Shown in pieces: positions 15,137 to 26,071 of a DNA stretch of 64,000 nt. Every line of letters starts with the position of its first letter. Position 1 is the stretch's first letter. The position numbers and the translations under genes were made by a program. The notes under the pieces were generated by a model. That model searched no databases and had not been told where the DNA came from. It saw only the letters and a program-made list of their open reading frames with translations. The stretch lies in NCBI GenBank assembly GCA_029717555.1, contig JAMDHS010000010.1, forward strand, positions 62,001 through 126,000, given 5' to 3'. This DNA is from Peribolospora baueri. Lineage: Eukaryota; Basidiomycota; Peribolosporomycetes; Peribolosporales; Peribolosporaceae.

Positions 15137-15296
15137 GGTGGTCAAGGTGATGAACACTCTCAGAGGTCCATGTGACGCTCAACACGCGGTTATCTGCCTC
15201 CGGGCGTGACCTTGCCGCAGTCCACTTGCTCGATCGAGGGACGCAACGACTTCTCAAGATTGATTTCGTAGACTACGACGGTACGGCGAGCGCACC
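15137..15296. promoter_or_regulatory. Bidirectional Atg1/Ski3 promoter
   Basis: Only 160 bases separate the two divergent start codons (Atg1 at 15136 on the minus strand, Ski3 at 15297 on the plus strand). Both 5' UTRs and any shared elements must fit here or overlap the coding sequence. No TATA box is evident; short GACGCTCA/GACTACGAC elements are visible but unassigned. Confidence 0.7.
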
Positions 15297-18200
15297 ATGT
15301 CTGCCTTCATCAAGCAAAAGCTCAAGCAGGCCAGGGACGCGTTGGGGAAGAAGGAGTATGCTGTTGCCGAAGACGCTGCCAAGGAGGTATTGGATTATGA
15401 GAAGGACAACTACAATGCGTGAGTGCTCCTTTCGCACTGGCGGTAGACTTGAACGGACCGCCCGATCGCCCTGGAAGCTTGGGCGTGCACTGGACGAAAC
15501 GGGCAAGGCCACCTCCTGACCAATGACTACTGAACGTCACGATAAACAGTCTCGTCTTTCGAGGTCTTGCTTTGCTAAATCTAGAGCGATTTGATGAGAG
15601 CGAAGACTCGTACCTCAGGGCGACGGAGGTCCAACCCAGTCAACCGCTGGCGTGGCAGGTCAGTGATAGCGCTAGCTGACCACTCTTATACACATATGGC
15701 TAGTGTCATACTGTGGTCCACGACTCAAACTCCAGTCCGTCTTTGTTGCTCTTATTTAGGGACTTGAAAAATTTTACGAGTCAAGGAAGCAGTGGGACAA
15801 GCTTGGCACTATCTTCCAAAAGCAGATGGACATGTTTGCCGCGAGGTAGGTCAAGCTTTCCTTTCCCTTCGCGGCCTCCGCTACAGCAATGCCGCTGACA
15901 ATCGAAATCTTATTACATGCTCATTATGTATCCATTACCAGCGAGGACGCGACCAAGACAGCTGAAGTTCTTCAGAAGTACATTACCTTGCGCAGGGAAC
16001 ATGGGAGCAAAGAGGAGGTAAGAATTACACCAAGGCTCTGAAAGATTCGCACGATATCTGATATTTAACCCGGTCTTGTTGCAAAGGTTATTGCTGCTCT
16101 GCGGCTTCTTCTGCCATCATCCTCTTGGAGCCCGCTGCTTTCCACTCTCCCAGCCCCAGATCAGACTAATCCCAACTCCACAACGACTTTCACCGTCCAA
16201 ATGGCAATTCACGTCGATTCCCTTTCCATCCTTCTTGAAGTAGTCCAACTGCAAGAGAAGTTGGAGGAGGAGGCGGTGGACAAGGAGGTTCAGCGACGAA
16301 GGATGAGGTTGGACGGTGCAGGGAAATCTAAGGAGCAGATTCGGCGGGAGGTCGGGCGGGAGGTTTGGAGTGCGTCGGCATTACCGGAGCTTTGGAACGA
16401 GGTGCTCAATCACCCTTCAGCGTCTGATGAGCTGCGACGATCGACCGAGTCGAAACTCCTTCGTCACAGCTATCAGCTTTTCGTCGCCTTACCGCCAGCT
16501 TCCGCTTCAAATGTTCAGGAGAAAGGGGAGAAAGGCTCCACTGCAAAGCAGCCCCGGAAAGCCGAGGTATTGGAGTCTTTGCAGGCCCTCTCCCGTGGCA
16601 TGGTCATCCTCAACCTGCCGGACGAGCTGGCGTGGATCATTCAACTGGAATGGCAGGACTGTGAAGATTTAGGTGAGTGGCCACGCTTTTCCAAACATTC
16701 GCATGGAATTGATTTCACATGACTGTTTGCGCTCGCGTAGATGATTATCCTAAGGACACCCTTCGCCGATTTGTCGACATCTTCCCCGATAGCGGACGCT
16801 CCAAAGCCATCAATGCGTATTTCCGGGCTTTTGGGATCGATCAGCAGGTGGGCCGCGATGGTGAGAAGGTAGATGATGTGACGGCCGAAATTGCTGTTGA
16901 GGATCAGGAACTAGAGGCCGAGACGGATCCACTAGACGTATCTATCGTGAGCATCGTCTTTTACGTACCTGTTCGGCTTCGGCACGTCGCATTCTCTGAA
17001 TTTCTTCCATCGGCTCGCACAGGACGGTCTCAAGCAAGCTCCGGACTCTTTGCTCGCACAACGCACCGTTAGCGAGCTGTACCTGCGCGATGGGGATTGG
17101 GCTAACGCAGTCGATGTGTCCAGGGAAGCGCTGCGGACGATTGCCAAGCTGGAGCGCGAAACGGGTTTGGACTTCAGCAGGTAAATAGATTTGAAGTAGG
17201 TTCTCAGGGTATTGACTGAGATATGCATAACTCCTCACCGTCCTTAAATTTTCTTTCTCTCTCTAGGTCCAAACAAGGCTTGACGACGACGCTCTGCACA
17301 TCTCTTGTGCACTTACACCCTCCTCAACATCACGCTGAAGCAAAGCAACTGGCCGAATTGATCCTATCTCGCTCGCCGAGGCATGTCAAAGCCCTCCTCG
17401 CCACGGGCTACATCAATGAGGCAGCCAAACAATGGGAGAAAGCTTTGGAATCTTTCCGACAAGTCGCCGAGCTGGATGGTAGTTTGAGTCTCGACGGGAG
17501 GGTTCCGTCCCAACTCCCACCTGGCTTGGAGGCTCGCGGAGAGATCGCTTGGTGCCATATGATGGCTGGGAGGATGGACGAAAGTCAAATTCAACTAGAT
17601 GATCTCTCCCGTTTGCTCGATGATCTCTCCCCCGATGGCTTGAAGGATCAGCGCGCGAAGACATGGTGGAGACTCGGCAGGTGCTGGTGGGACCGAAGAG
17701 GTCAGTTCAGGACAGATCGTGTGCCAAAAGGCATATTGATACATGTGCTCACTTTCGATTACGTTTATCTCGTAGCTGAAGATCCAGCTCATTCTGCAGA
17801 GAGCTATACCTGCTTCATCGCTGCGCTGAAGCGATCGCCGTCTTTTGCCCCAGCCTTCACGTCCTTGGGCGTCTACTACCTGGAGGCCGTCTCTCCCCCA
17901 GACCACGCACGAGCGTCGAAATGCTTCCAGAAAGCTTTCGAACTGGATGCGAGGGAAGACGAGGCCGCTCGGCGGCTGGCGGAAGGGTTCGCGGAGGACC
18001 GGGAATGGGACCTTGTGGAGGTCGTTGCCAGGCGTGTGGTAGAAGGCGAGGGCGGAGGCAACATTCTTGGAAAGCCTAAATCCTCGGGGAGGTATTTGTC
18101 TAAGAATGCGTGGGCTTGGAAGGCGATCGGCGCGGTAGAACTGGTGAGAACCACCTAAATTCCTCTCTCTGTATGGTGCTGTCGTATTACTGGACTCCCT

Positions 18201-21159
18201 TTGCTAACGACCAAACCACTTGATCACGTCCGGCAGACGCGAGGCAATGTCACGTCTGCCATTCAAGCATTCCAGATTGCACTCCGAGCAGACCCTGATG
18301 ATGCGACGAGCTGGATGCGGCTGGGTGAAGCGTACGTCAAGTCAGGCCGGCAAATGGCCGCACTGAAGGCGTTGACACGAGCCGAAGAGCTTGCACCGGA
18401 CGACTGGCTCGTCAAATACAGCATCGCCGATGTTCAGAAGCAGCTCGGACTATTCGACAGGGCCACCGCCATACTCGAACGGATTCTGGCGGACAGGCCG
18501 GACGAGCTGGGGTTGAGAGTGGAACTTGCGAGCGCTAGGCTTGCTCAGGCTGAAGACGAGTTCCGGACAGGTTATGTGGGCCGATCTGAGGCTTCATTGG
18601 CTGTCGCTCTTGCTCAGGCGTCGAAAGCTCTGAGAAGCAACAAAGACCTGCGCTCGGCCTGGAAGATCGTAGGCGATGCCTGCTTTATGTTGTCCAACTT
18701 CGGCACCCTGAAAGAGCAAACCGCCTTCATCACGGCAATTGGCGAGCTGCTTGGCCTGTTGGATAAGGGCGATGTCGACTCCAGGTTGGGCTTCAGCCGG
18801 TTCAAGGCAGATAGCAGAGTTGGCGCCCTCTTCTTCAGCGATGCGGCTGTTCAAGTCTTCAAATACCGAGTCTTGATCACCATGGACGAAGCAACCACAG
18901 CTGCGCCGGCGTGGCACGACCTCTCCAGCGCGCTCTTCCAAATACGACAACAATTTCTCAAGTCACCCGGCCGTGAGGCAGATGCTGGGGTGGCTCTTCG
19001 CCAGGCCATGCGCAGTATCAAACAGGCTTTAGTTTTGGACCCTCGCAACGATGCGCTGTGGCTCACCTTGGGCAACTTGACATACGATTCGAGCGCGAGA
19101 CTCAGTCAGCATGCGTATATCAAGGCGATCGAGTGCAATCCTAAGGTATGTCAATTATCGGGGCCGATTCTTCCTCCATCCGACGACTGCCTGACTCTTA
19201 TTGCCATTTGTCTATTCGATCTCTTTAGAGTCCTGTGCCTTGGACGAGCTTGGGGTTCTTGTACATGAATAATGGCGACGAGAGACTTTCCAACGAGGCA
19301 TTCTTGAAGGCCCAGGTTTTGGATCCGGAGTGGGCTCCAGCTTGGACGGGACAAGCGCTTCTGGCCAGGAAGAACGGTGACATGGCCGAGTCGCGAGCCC
19401 TGTTTGAGCACGCGTTCCAACTTTCAGGCGGTGCGGTAGTGAGTTGTTAATCTGATTCTTCTCTGCCGGCGTCTGTGCATCCTAACAATTCCATCTCTTT
19501 CGGACAGCTTGAAGCAGATTACGGCTTCGCCACTTCGAGTTTCTCCATGTTCGATCCTCGGACCACCAGAGTACCACCATCATCTCTCCTTCATGCTCCG
19601 TCATTCGCCCTGACAGCATATCTTGCCCGCTCACCAGACGACCCAACCGTGTTGCACCTTTCAGCTCTCCTTTGCGAACGGCTCGCTCAAGCGGACCTGG
19701 CGGAGGGCAGGCTCGCCAAAGCAACGGCTCTGCTCGAGCAAAAGTACGAGGCGACCGAAGACCCAGACACCGCCTTCAAATATGCCATGGCCAATTCGAA
19801 CCTTGGCCGCGTAAGATTGTCGATGGGCAACCTCTCCGGCGCCATGGAGGCGTTTGAAACCGTGTTGAGCCTCGTCGAGCCTCATGGATCGTCAGATGGA
19901 GAGACGCCGTCAACGTCGGTGAGCGCAGCTCTGCGTCTCCAAGCTCACTTCTGTTCGGGCATTGCCCACTACGGCTCGGGCGCGCCGGACGGGTATCAGC
20001 GCGCTCTCGAGTCTTTTCAGGCAGCTATCGACGAAATGGAGCATACGACGACCACGACCTCAACAGCGGTGTCGAGAAACTCTAGGGCGCACGTTGCGGT
20101 GTTGTTAGCAAAAGTGCTCTGGGCCATGGGTGGCGAAGAGCAGAGGGAGGTGGCGAAGAATCAGCTTCTGGAATGGTGAGCGGATTTTTTATGAAATGGA
20201 CTCGGTGTCCAGCAGCGTCGCTGACACGCGGCTGCGTAATGTGTCTCCTCTCCATTAGCATCGCCCAAGACCCAGACTGCCTGCCAGCCATCACGGCACT
20301 GGCCGCCATTGGCATTGTCTCCTCGGACGAGCAACTCGTGGAGGCTGCGCTCTCAGAGATCCAAAACCTCTCTGTGGAGGACAAGACGACGCTGGATCCG
20401 GCGCACGACGTCGACCACCTTGTGGCCATGCATCTTTTCAAAAAGGTGAGACACTCTCCGCCAGCGGCGCTCCGTCTTCTCGGCTGGCTACCCTCTCTTG
20501 CGCTTGAAAAGGTGGTGGTTTCTGACGAGGTGGAGCTGCTGCGGTTTGCGTTCCCGTAGAACGCCCCGGCCGAAGCGGTATCAAAGCTGGCACATGTCGT
20601 CCGTGTATTGCCCATGCAGTCCCAAGCACGCCTAGCCCTCGCTGCCGCACTGATCCAAAGCTCCGTCGGCGGCGGCGGCAGCAAGGCAGGGGAAGAAGAA
20701 GATGGGGAGGAAAAGTTGGCCATGGCGCGTAAGATGGCCTTGGCCGTCGTGGAGGCTGCCACGATCTCGACGTCGGCGGCGACGACGACGACGGACGAAA
20801 CTGGACGAGCAGAGCGGGGCGACGCGTGGAGACTTGCTGGAATCGCGGCGGCCCTGTCGTCGTCGTTGTCGTTGTCGTCGTCCGCAGGGGGAGCGACGGA
20901 AAAGGAGAAGGAGGAGGAGGAGGGGGACGTTGTTGGAGAGCCCGTGTTGGCGTCGGAGGCAGCGGACGAGATGGACGGGAACGCGGCCGAAAACGGGGGC
21001 GGGGAGGGACTCCTTCGCCGTCGGCCTCGCCCTCGGCCTAGCCTTGCCGAAGCGGTCCGGTGCACGCAGAGGGCGGTTCACACGTCCCCGTGGGAGGTCT
21101 CCAACTGGGAAGCGCTCGGATTCGCAGCGCTGTCTGCTCCTGCTCCTGCTCTATCTTGA
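15297..21159 (+). CDS. ski3: Ski3, TPR scaffold of the Ski (superkiller) complex
   Basis: Fourteen exons: 15297-15418, 15550-15658, 15760-15845, 15942-16017, 16087-16672, 16741-16946, 17023-17180, 17267-17700, 17776-18143, 18237-19145, 19229-19438, 19508-20175, 20259-20445, 20560-21159; about 1572 residues. The protein is made of TPR helices from start (IKQKLKQARDALGKKEY) to end. Family hallmarks are PLAWQGLEKFYE, FAPAFTSLGVYYLEA and AWAWKAIGAVEL, all close to Ski3/TTC37. Ski3 holds Ski2 helicase and Ski8 together and feeds mRNA to the cytoplasmic exosome for 3'-5' decay. The C-terminal exon carries a low-complexity acidic and Gly/Ser insert (about residues 1400-1530) before a final TPR-like helix (SPWEVSNWEALGFAAL). 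Intron 17701-17775 is 75 nt and stop-free. Assignment is firm; exact ends of the acidic insert are less so. Confidence 0.92.
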
Positions 21160-22086
21160 AGCTCGGATCGAGAAAAGGCGCCATGCGCGGACCGGATAGA
21201 TAGATGGGGTCGGGGAAAAGCAAAGCGATTTCACTTTCCTTTGACCGCTTGAGCATTGCGTGCACGTACGTACGTTAACGTGGAACCAGAAAAAGAGAGG
21301 GGGCACCCCAAAGGGAGTTGGAGTTGGATTGGACGAGAGGAGAGGAGAGCGGACCAGAAGGAAGTAGGGGTTGGGGGGAGGGGGGGGGGAGGGGTTTGGG
21401 GGGGGGGCGATTGAACTACATGTGGTCATGGTCGATGGACGGACGAGTCGAAGGAATTTGAGCAATACTACTACTTTGAGACGGGATGGGGATGGGACGG
21501 GATCGCAGGACGAGTGAGACGGAGAAGACAAGGACCGAACAGAATTGGGCATGACGGGGCGAGGGCGAGAGAAGAGAGGCGTGGAGAACGAAGCGAAGCG
21601 AGAAGTGAAACGGCAAGAGATGTAAAGGGAAGGGGGACGAGGGAGAAGGAAGAAGAAGGACACAAGAAAGGGGTTGGTTGTTCCAACCGAACCGAACCGG
21701 AGCACAAACGACGTCGAAAAGGGGGGGTAAGGTAACGGAGAGAAAAGGAGGGGGGGGGACGAAAGGATAAGGTTTCGTGGGGAGGAGAGGGAGGAGGACG
21801 CTGTTAGAAACCTTTACGTGAGCGGGGACCGATTAAAAGGTGGAGGGCGAAAAAAAAGGGGGGTCCTTTGAGGAGAGAGAGAGAAAGGAAAGCGCAATCC
21901 CAAGCTCGCAGCGCAGCAGCGACGCACTCGGGCTCAGCAGACGGCGAGACGGCGACAAGCCCGCTGGGTGTCGCCGAAACAGCAGCCGCAACCGAAGCTG
22001 AGATTGAAAATCGAAGTGGAAGCCAGGGTCGGGGATCGCGGTCGGGGTCGACGAAGGCGGGACGCGCGCGCGCGCAACACTAGAGT
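21160..22086. other. Intergenic between convergent genes, purine-rich
   Basis: Lies between the 3' ends of Ski3 (+) and the Ser/Pro-rich gene (-). The plus strand is strongly G/A-rich, including G runs at 21370-21412 and 21720-21760. Reading frames here are compositional. No gene seen. Confidence 0.6.
21366..21412 (+). repeat. G-run cluster with G-quadruplex potential
   Basis: Several runs of four to nine guanines separated by one to three other bases, e.g. TTGGGGGGAGGGG. The cluster lies in the shared 3' flank of two convergent genes. G4 formation is inferred from the pattern only. Confidence 0.5.
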
Positions 22087-24531
22087 CTAGCCGTTCGTGA
22101 CGCCGAGGCCCTTGAGCTCGGAGGCGAGAACGGCGCCGGCGGAAGTCTGGGCCTGCTGCCGGTCCCCCGCGTCCTTACCGGCGTCCTTACCGACGGCCGG
22201 CCTCCCCGGTCCGAAACCGCCACCGTCGGCGCCATAGGCCGAAGCGGGCGAGACGGGACTGGCGGGCCCATCAAAGGCAACGACGGGCGAAACGGCAGCG
22301 GAAGCGGTCTCGCTGGCCTTGTGGATCACGTCGTCAAAGGCGAGCGTCTCGGTCTGGCTCTCGTTGAGTAGGTCGGCGTAGCTGAAGAAGCTCAAGCGGT
22401 GGTGAGCGGGTGCGTGGGACGCCTCGTCGCCTGCCGCCGCCGCCGCTCGCGTCGTCGGCGGCGCCGGACCAGAGACGACGCGCGGACGCGGCTGGGCGGC
22501 AGCGGCGCGAGGTCGGGCGTTGACAGCGGCGAGGTCTTCTTGCTCCGGTGCTGTTTCTCCGGCGGAATCGACGGGAGATCCGAGCTCCGGGGAGGGCAGG
22601 TTGAACGACGCGGGCACGGTGGCAAACTGAGGCGACCACGCCGCAGAGGAAGAAGGACCGGGGCCGGTGCCGGCGCCGGTGGCGGTGGTGGTGGCGGTGG
22701 CGGTCTGTCCCGCTTCTTCGGTGAGGCCGAGCAAGCTGGCGTTGAGCGTAGCGGCGTGAGCTTGGCCGACGACGGCGCCGTCGATGCTCAGGCTCGTGGG
22801 TCGGCTCCCCGCGGCGGAGGCGACGCCGCTGTTGCTGAGTGCGGGCGAGGCGCTCTGGACGGGAGAAGCGGAGGCGGAGGCGATGGTGTTGGCCACGTAC
22901 GAGGGCGAGGAAGGGCGGTGCGGGTCGGGCAAGGTGAGAGACGTGACCGCCGGGACGGAGGGCGAGCGCGGGTGATGATGATAAACCCGGCTTTGACCTT
23001 GACCTTGACCCTGACCCTGACCGGCGCCCTTTTCGGTCGAGACGAGGGGAGAAGTGGAGGAAGAAAAGGCGAGGGAAGTAGTGCGCGAATGCGAAGCGGG
23101 GCTCTGCGTTCCAGCAGCTCTCGGAGACGCTTCGCCGGGAGGTAATTTACCAGCGAGCGATCCGCGGACAGGGCTCGTTGCGCGACCGAATCCGACCGGA
23201 AAAGGTGCGGGCCGGCCCGGGCTCCTCGACCTAAAGCTGGCGACCGAAGAACCGTCGGAGCCTACGCTGCGATGGCCGATCGGGGAACCGACGGCCTGCT
23301 GCTGCCCGTGCCCGTGTCCGTGCTGCTGCTGCTGCTGCTGTTGCTGATGATGTTGTTGTTGTTGTTGAGAGGGCGAGCCGACGTGGTGGACGGCGGCGTA
23401 AGCGAAAGGGTCGCCAGCCACCCAGCCGGCCACGCTGGCCTCCTTCGCGGCTGGGGTGAGGTCGCCAGAGGCGGCAATGAGCTGGGCCACATTCGGCATC
23501 GTCGGCGCAACGACCGGCGCGCCGCCCGCTCCGTCCGAGAGTGCCGAAGCTGGTGGCGAGGGCGGATGAGAGGGCGAAGGGGAGCCGACGGGCGAAGCGA
23601 GTTGGGCCAAGTGGGAGAGATTGGAAAGAGTGCCGGCCATGGCGGGAGCCGGAGCGATGATCTCGAGGTTCTGCGGCGCGAAAGAGTGAGAGTCAGGGCC
23701 ATCTTAAGCGGGCGAGCCGGGCGGGTATTTTCACTTTTTTTTTAGCCTTTTCCACTCCGCCGGCCTGGCGCCCACTTGCCCACTCCAACATTGACTCACC
23801 TCCTCGCCGTCCTCCTCCGCGAGCGCCTCCACGGCATCGTCCAAGACGGTAGGAATGGCTAGGTCGGTGGCCTCCTGAGCGGTGAAGACACGCCCTGCGT
23901 CGCGGTGCTCGACATCGCGCTCGAAGATGCTCGCGCTGTCCGCCGTCGTCGCGCCGTCTCCGCCGACGCTGGAGTGGGCGTCGCCGTAGGCGGAGCCGGG
24001 TGCGCCGGCCGAGGTGGATCCAGGGGAGCCGGGGATGGCAAAGTGGGGGTGGGAGTGGGAATGGAAGTGGGAATGAGAGCGAGAGTGGGAAAGGAAGGGA
24101 GAGTGGGTGGGGGAGGAGGGGTGGGTGGAGGAGAGGGAGGTCAGAGCGGCGGCGTGGAGTGGCACGACGTGAGCGGAGGCGGGGGGAGAGTGGGGTCTGC
24201 TCGGTGGGTTGCTCCTCCTCCCTCCGGAGGATTTGTTGGGAGACTGGGGAGACTGGCTTCGAGCCTTGGTGGTCGCCGCGGCTGTGGTGGTGGTGTTGGT
24301 CGTCGGCGGCACTCCAGGGGCGTGAGCCTTGAGGGGCAGGGCTGCGACGGCGGTGGTGAAGGGCTTGTAGCCATCGGTGGGACTGCTTGGAGCGCCGCTG
24401 CTAAGAGGGCTGGTGCCAGCGGTGCCGCTGGACATGACCTCTTCGGGATCGCCCCTGTCGTTCTCGGACCAGACGGTCTCGGACATGGGCGACGGAGCGG
24501 CGGAGAGACCGGAGGCGGGGGAGAGAGACAT
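22087..24531 (-). CDS. Ser/Pro-rich protein of unknown function with two conserved-looking blocks
   Basis: Two exons on the minus strand, 24531-23800 and 23670-22087, joined in phase 0; 771 residues. Most of the chain is disordered Ser/Pro/Ala-rich sequence with His-Ser repeats (HSHSHFHSHSH) and a polyglutamine/histidine stretch at about 22 of 30 residues near residue 330. Two short segments look structured: SASIFERDVEHRD followed by a helical acidic stretch (VLDDAVEALAEED) near 205-245, and FFSYADLLNESQTETLAF near 670-690. Segments like these recur in fungal phosphoproteins, but I cannot name the family. There is no transmembrane segment or signal peptide. The ATG at 24531 opens the frame downstream of a repeat-rich leader. 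The frame and the GTGAGT/CAG intron make this a real gene; function unknown. Confidence 0.7.
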
Positions 24532-26071
24532 GTCAACAGGGGCTTCGTGGTGGTAGTGGTGGTGGTGGTCGTCGTCGTTGCCGTCCGTCGTGGTCGTCGT
24601 CGCGGTCGCGGCGGGCTGTCGGCAGGGCGTCGGCGTCGAGGGTGATCGAGGGGTCTGTGGAGAGGGCGAATTGGAGTGTATGTAGAGGAGGGTGTCTTAG
24701 GTATGGGTCATGACCGGCCGATCGATGGAGATGGTGGGAGGAAGTGAAAGAGGATTGCGAAGAGGAGAAGAGATGAGATGAGCGACGAGCGACGATGGAC
24801 GGGATCGACGACGAGTCGCTGATAAGTTCGCCCGCCGACGATCTGCTGACGGCCACCGTTCTCTGTCTCTATCTCTGTCTCATCCAACTCATCCATCTCA
24901 TCCATCTCATCTCATCTCATCTTCGTCTCCATTTCCGTCCCCATCTCCATCTCCATCTCCATCTCCATCTCCACCCGCCTTGGACAGGTGACACCATCGC
25001 GCCGAATTCGACCAAGGATCGGCCCCTAACAGGAAACAGCCACCACCTCCCGTCCGTTCCTGCCAGCCACTCCCGCCCCACATCCCCGCCTCCCTCCGTC
25101 TGCGTCTGTCCGTTCGGCGGGTCGGAAGAAGGAAGGAAACATGTCTCACCGGTGCGCTTTAATTGCGGTGGGGGCCCGAAAGCGTCGTTGTCGTCGTCGT
25201 TGTCGTCGTCGTCGTGGACGCTGCACGCGAATGGACGCCGAGATGGCGATGGGGGCTCGGTCGGAGGAGGGAATGGAGGTGTGTGTGGGGTGTGGTGGGA
25301 GAAGCAGGGCTCGGTGGTGGTCGTTGTGTCGGTTGTGTCTGTCTGTCTCTCTCCGCCAATGCCAATCAGTCCACGTGGATCGACGGCGCTGTCTTTACGT
25401 TGACGTGGCCGCCCGTGGCTCGAGTGGAGTGGGAACGAGTGAGGGCGCGTGAGCAAGCGGAGCGCAGTGGCGTCATCGGCGGCGGCGGCGGTGCTGTCTG
25501 ATCGAGCAAGAGCCGAAATGAGCCAAGGCGAGGCAGCAAGCAAGGCAAGCAAGGCAAGGCAGACCAGACCAGACCGTGTCCCTTCTTCCTTCTTCCTTTT
25601 CGAGTCGCTCGGAGCCAGGCAGTCGTGTGTGTGCGTGCCCGTGCTCCGTCGTCGATGGGAGCCGAGCCGAGTGCCAACGGCGGAAGATGAGATGGGCTGT
25701 GTGTGGGCCGCCCGATCTCAAACCTCCCATCCACTTACATGCACCCTCATATCCACCCACCACACCGACCTGGCCCCCGCGTGCCGGGCCGGGATACAGT
25801 GCAAGCAAAAGAACAAAAGCCAAAAAGCAAAGCAGGCCTCGTCTGCGTCTCCATCTAACCCTCCCTTTCTCGTCCCGCTCTGCCCGCTCTTCTGACGTCG
25901 TCCGCGTCGCGCGACCCGCGATCTTATCATCCATCCTCTGCCCACGCATTCTCTTTAGCTAGCCGCTGACTCAACCGTCAAAGGAAAACGTCCAGAAAGA
26001 GTAGAGAGAGGAGCGAAGAAAGAACACGTCGCTCGCCCCTCTTCCTTCCCCTTTTTCTCCTTCTCCAGAAC
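24532..26071. other. Divergent promoter region, 1.5 kb
   Basis: Separates the Ser/Pro-rich gene (-) from the erythromycin-esterase-like gene (+). Contains CATCT and CCATCT arrays (24895-24975), GTCGTC runs at 25180-25215 and GGCAAGCAA repeats near 25535-25565. No gene or RNA seen; open frames follow the repeats. Confidence 0.55.

Noticed and set aside
20082-21065. Long minus-strand open frame opposite the end of Ski3
   Set aside because: It is antisense to well-supported Ski3 exons and introns and is made of Ser/Arg runs mirrored from acidic and Gly-rich codons.
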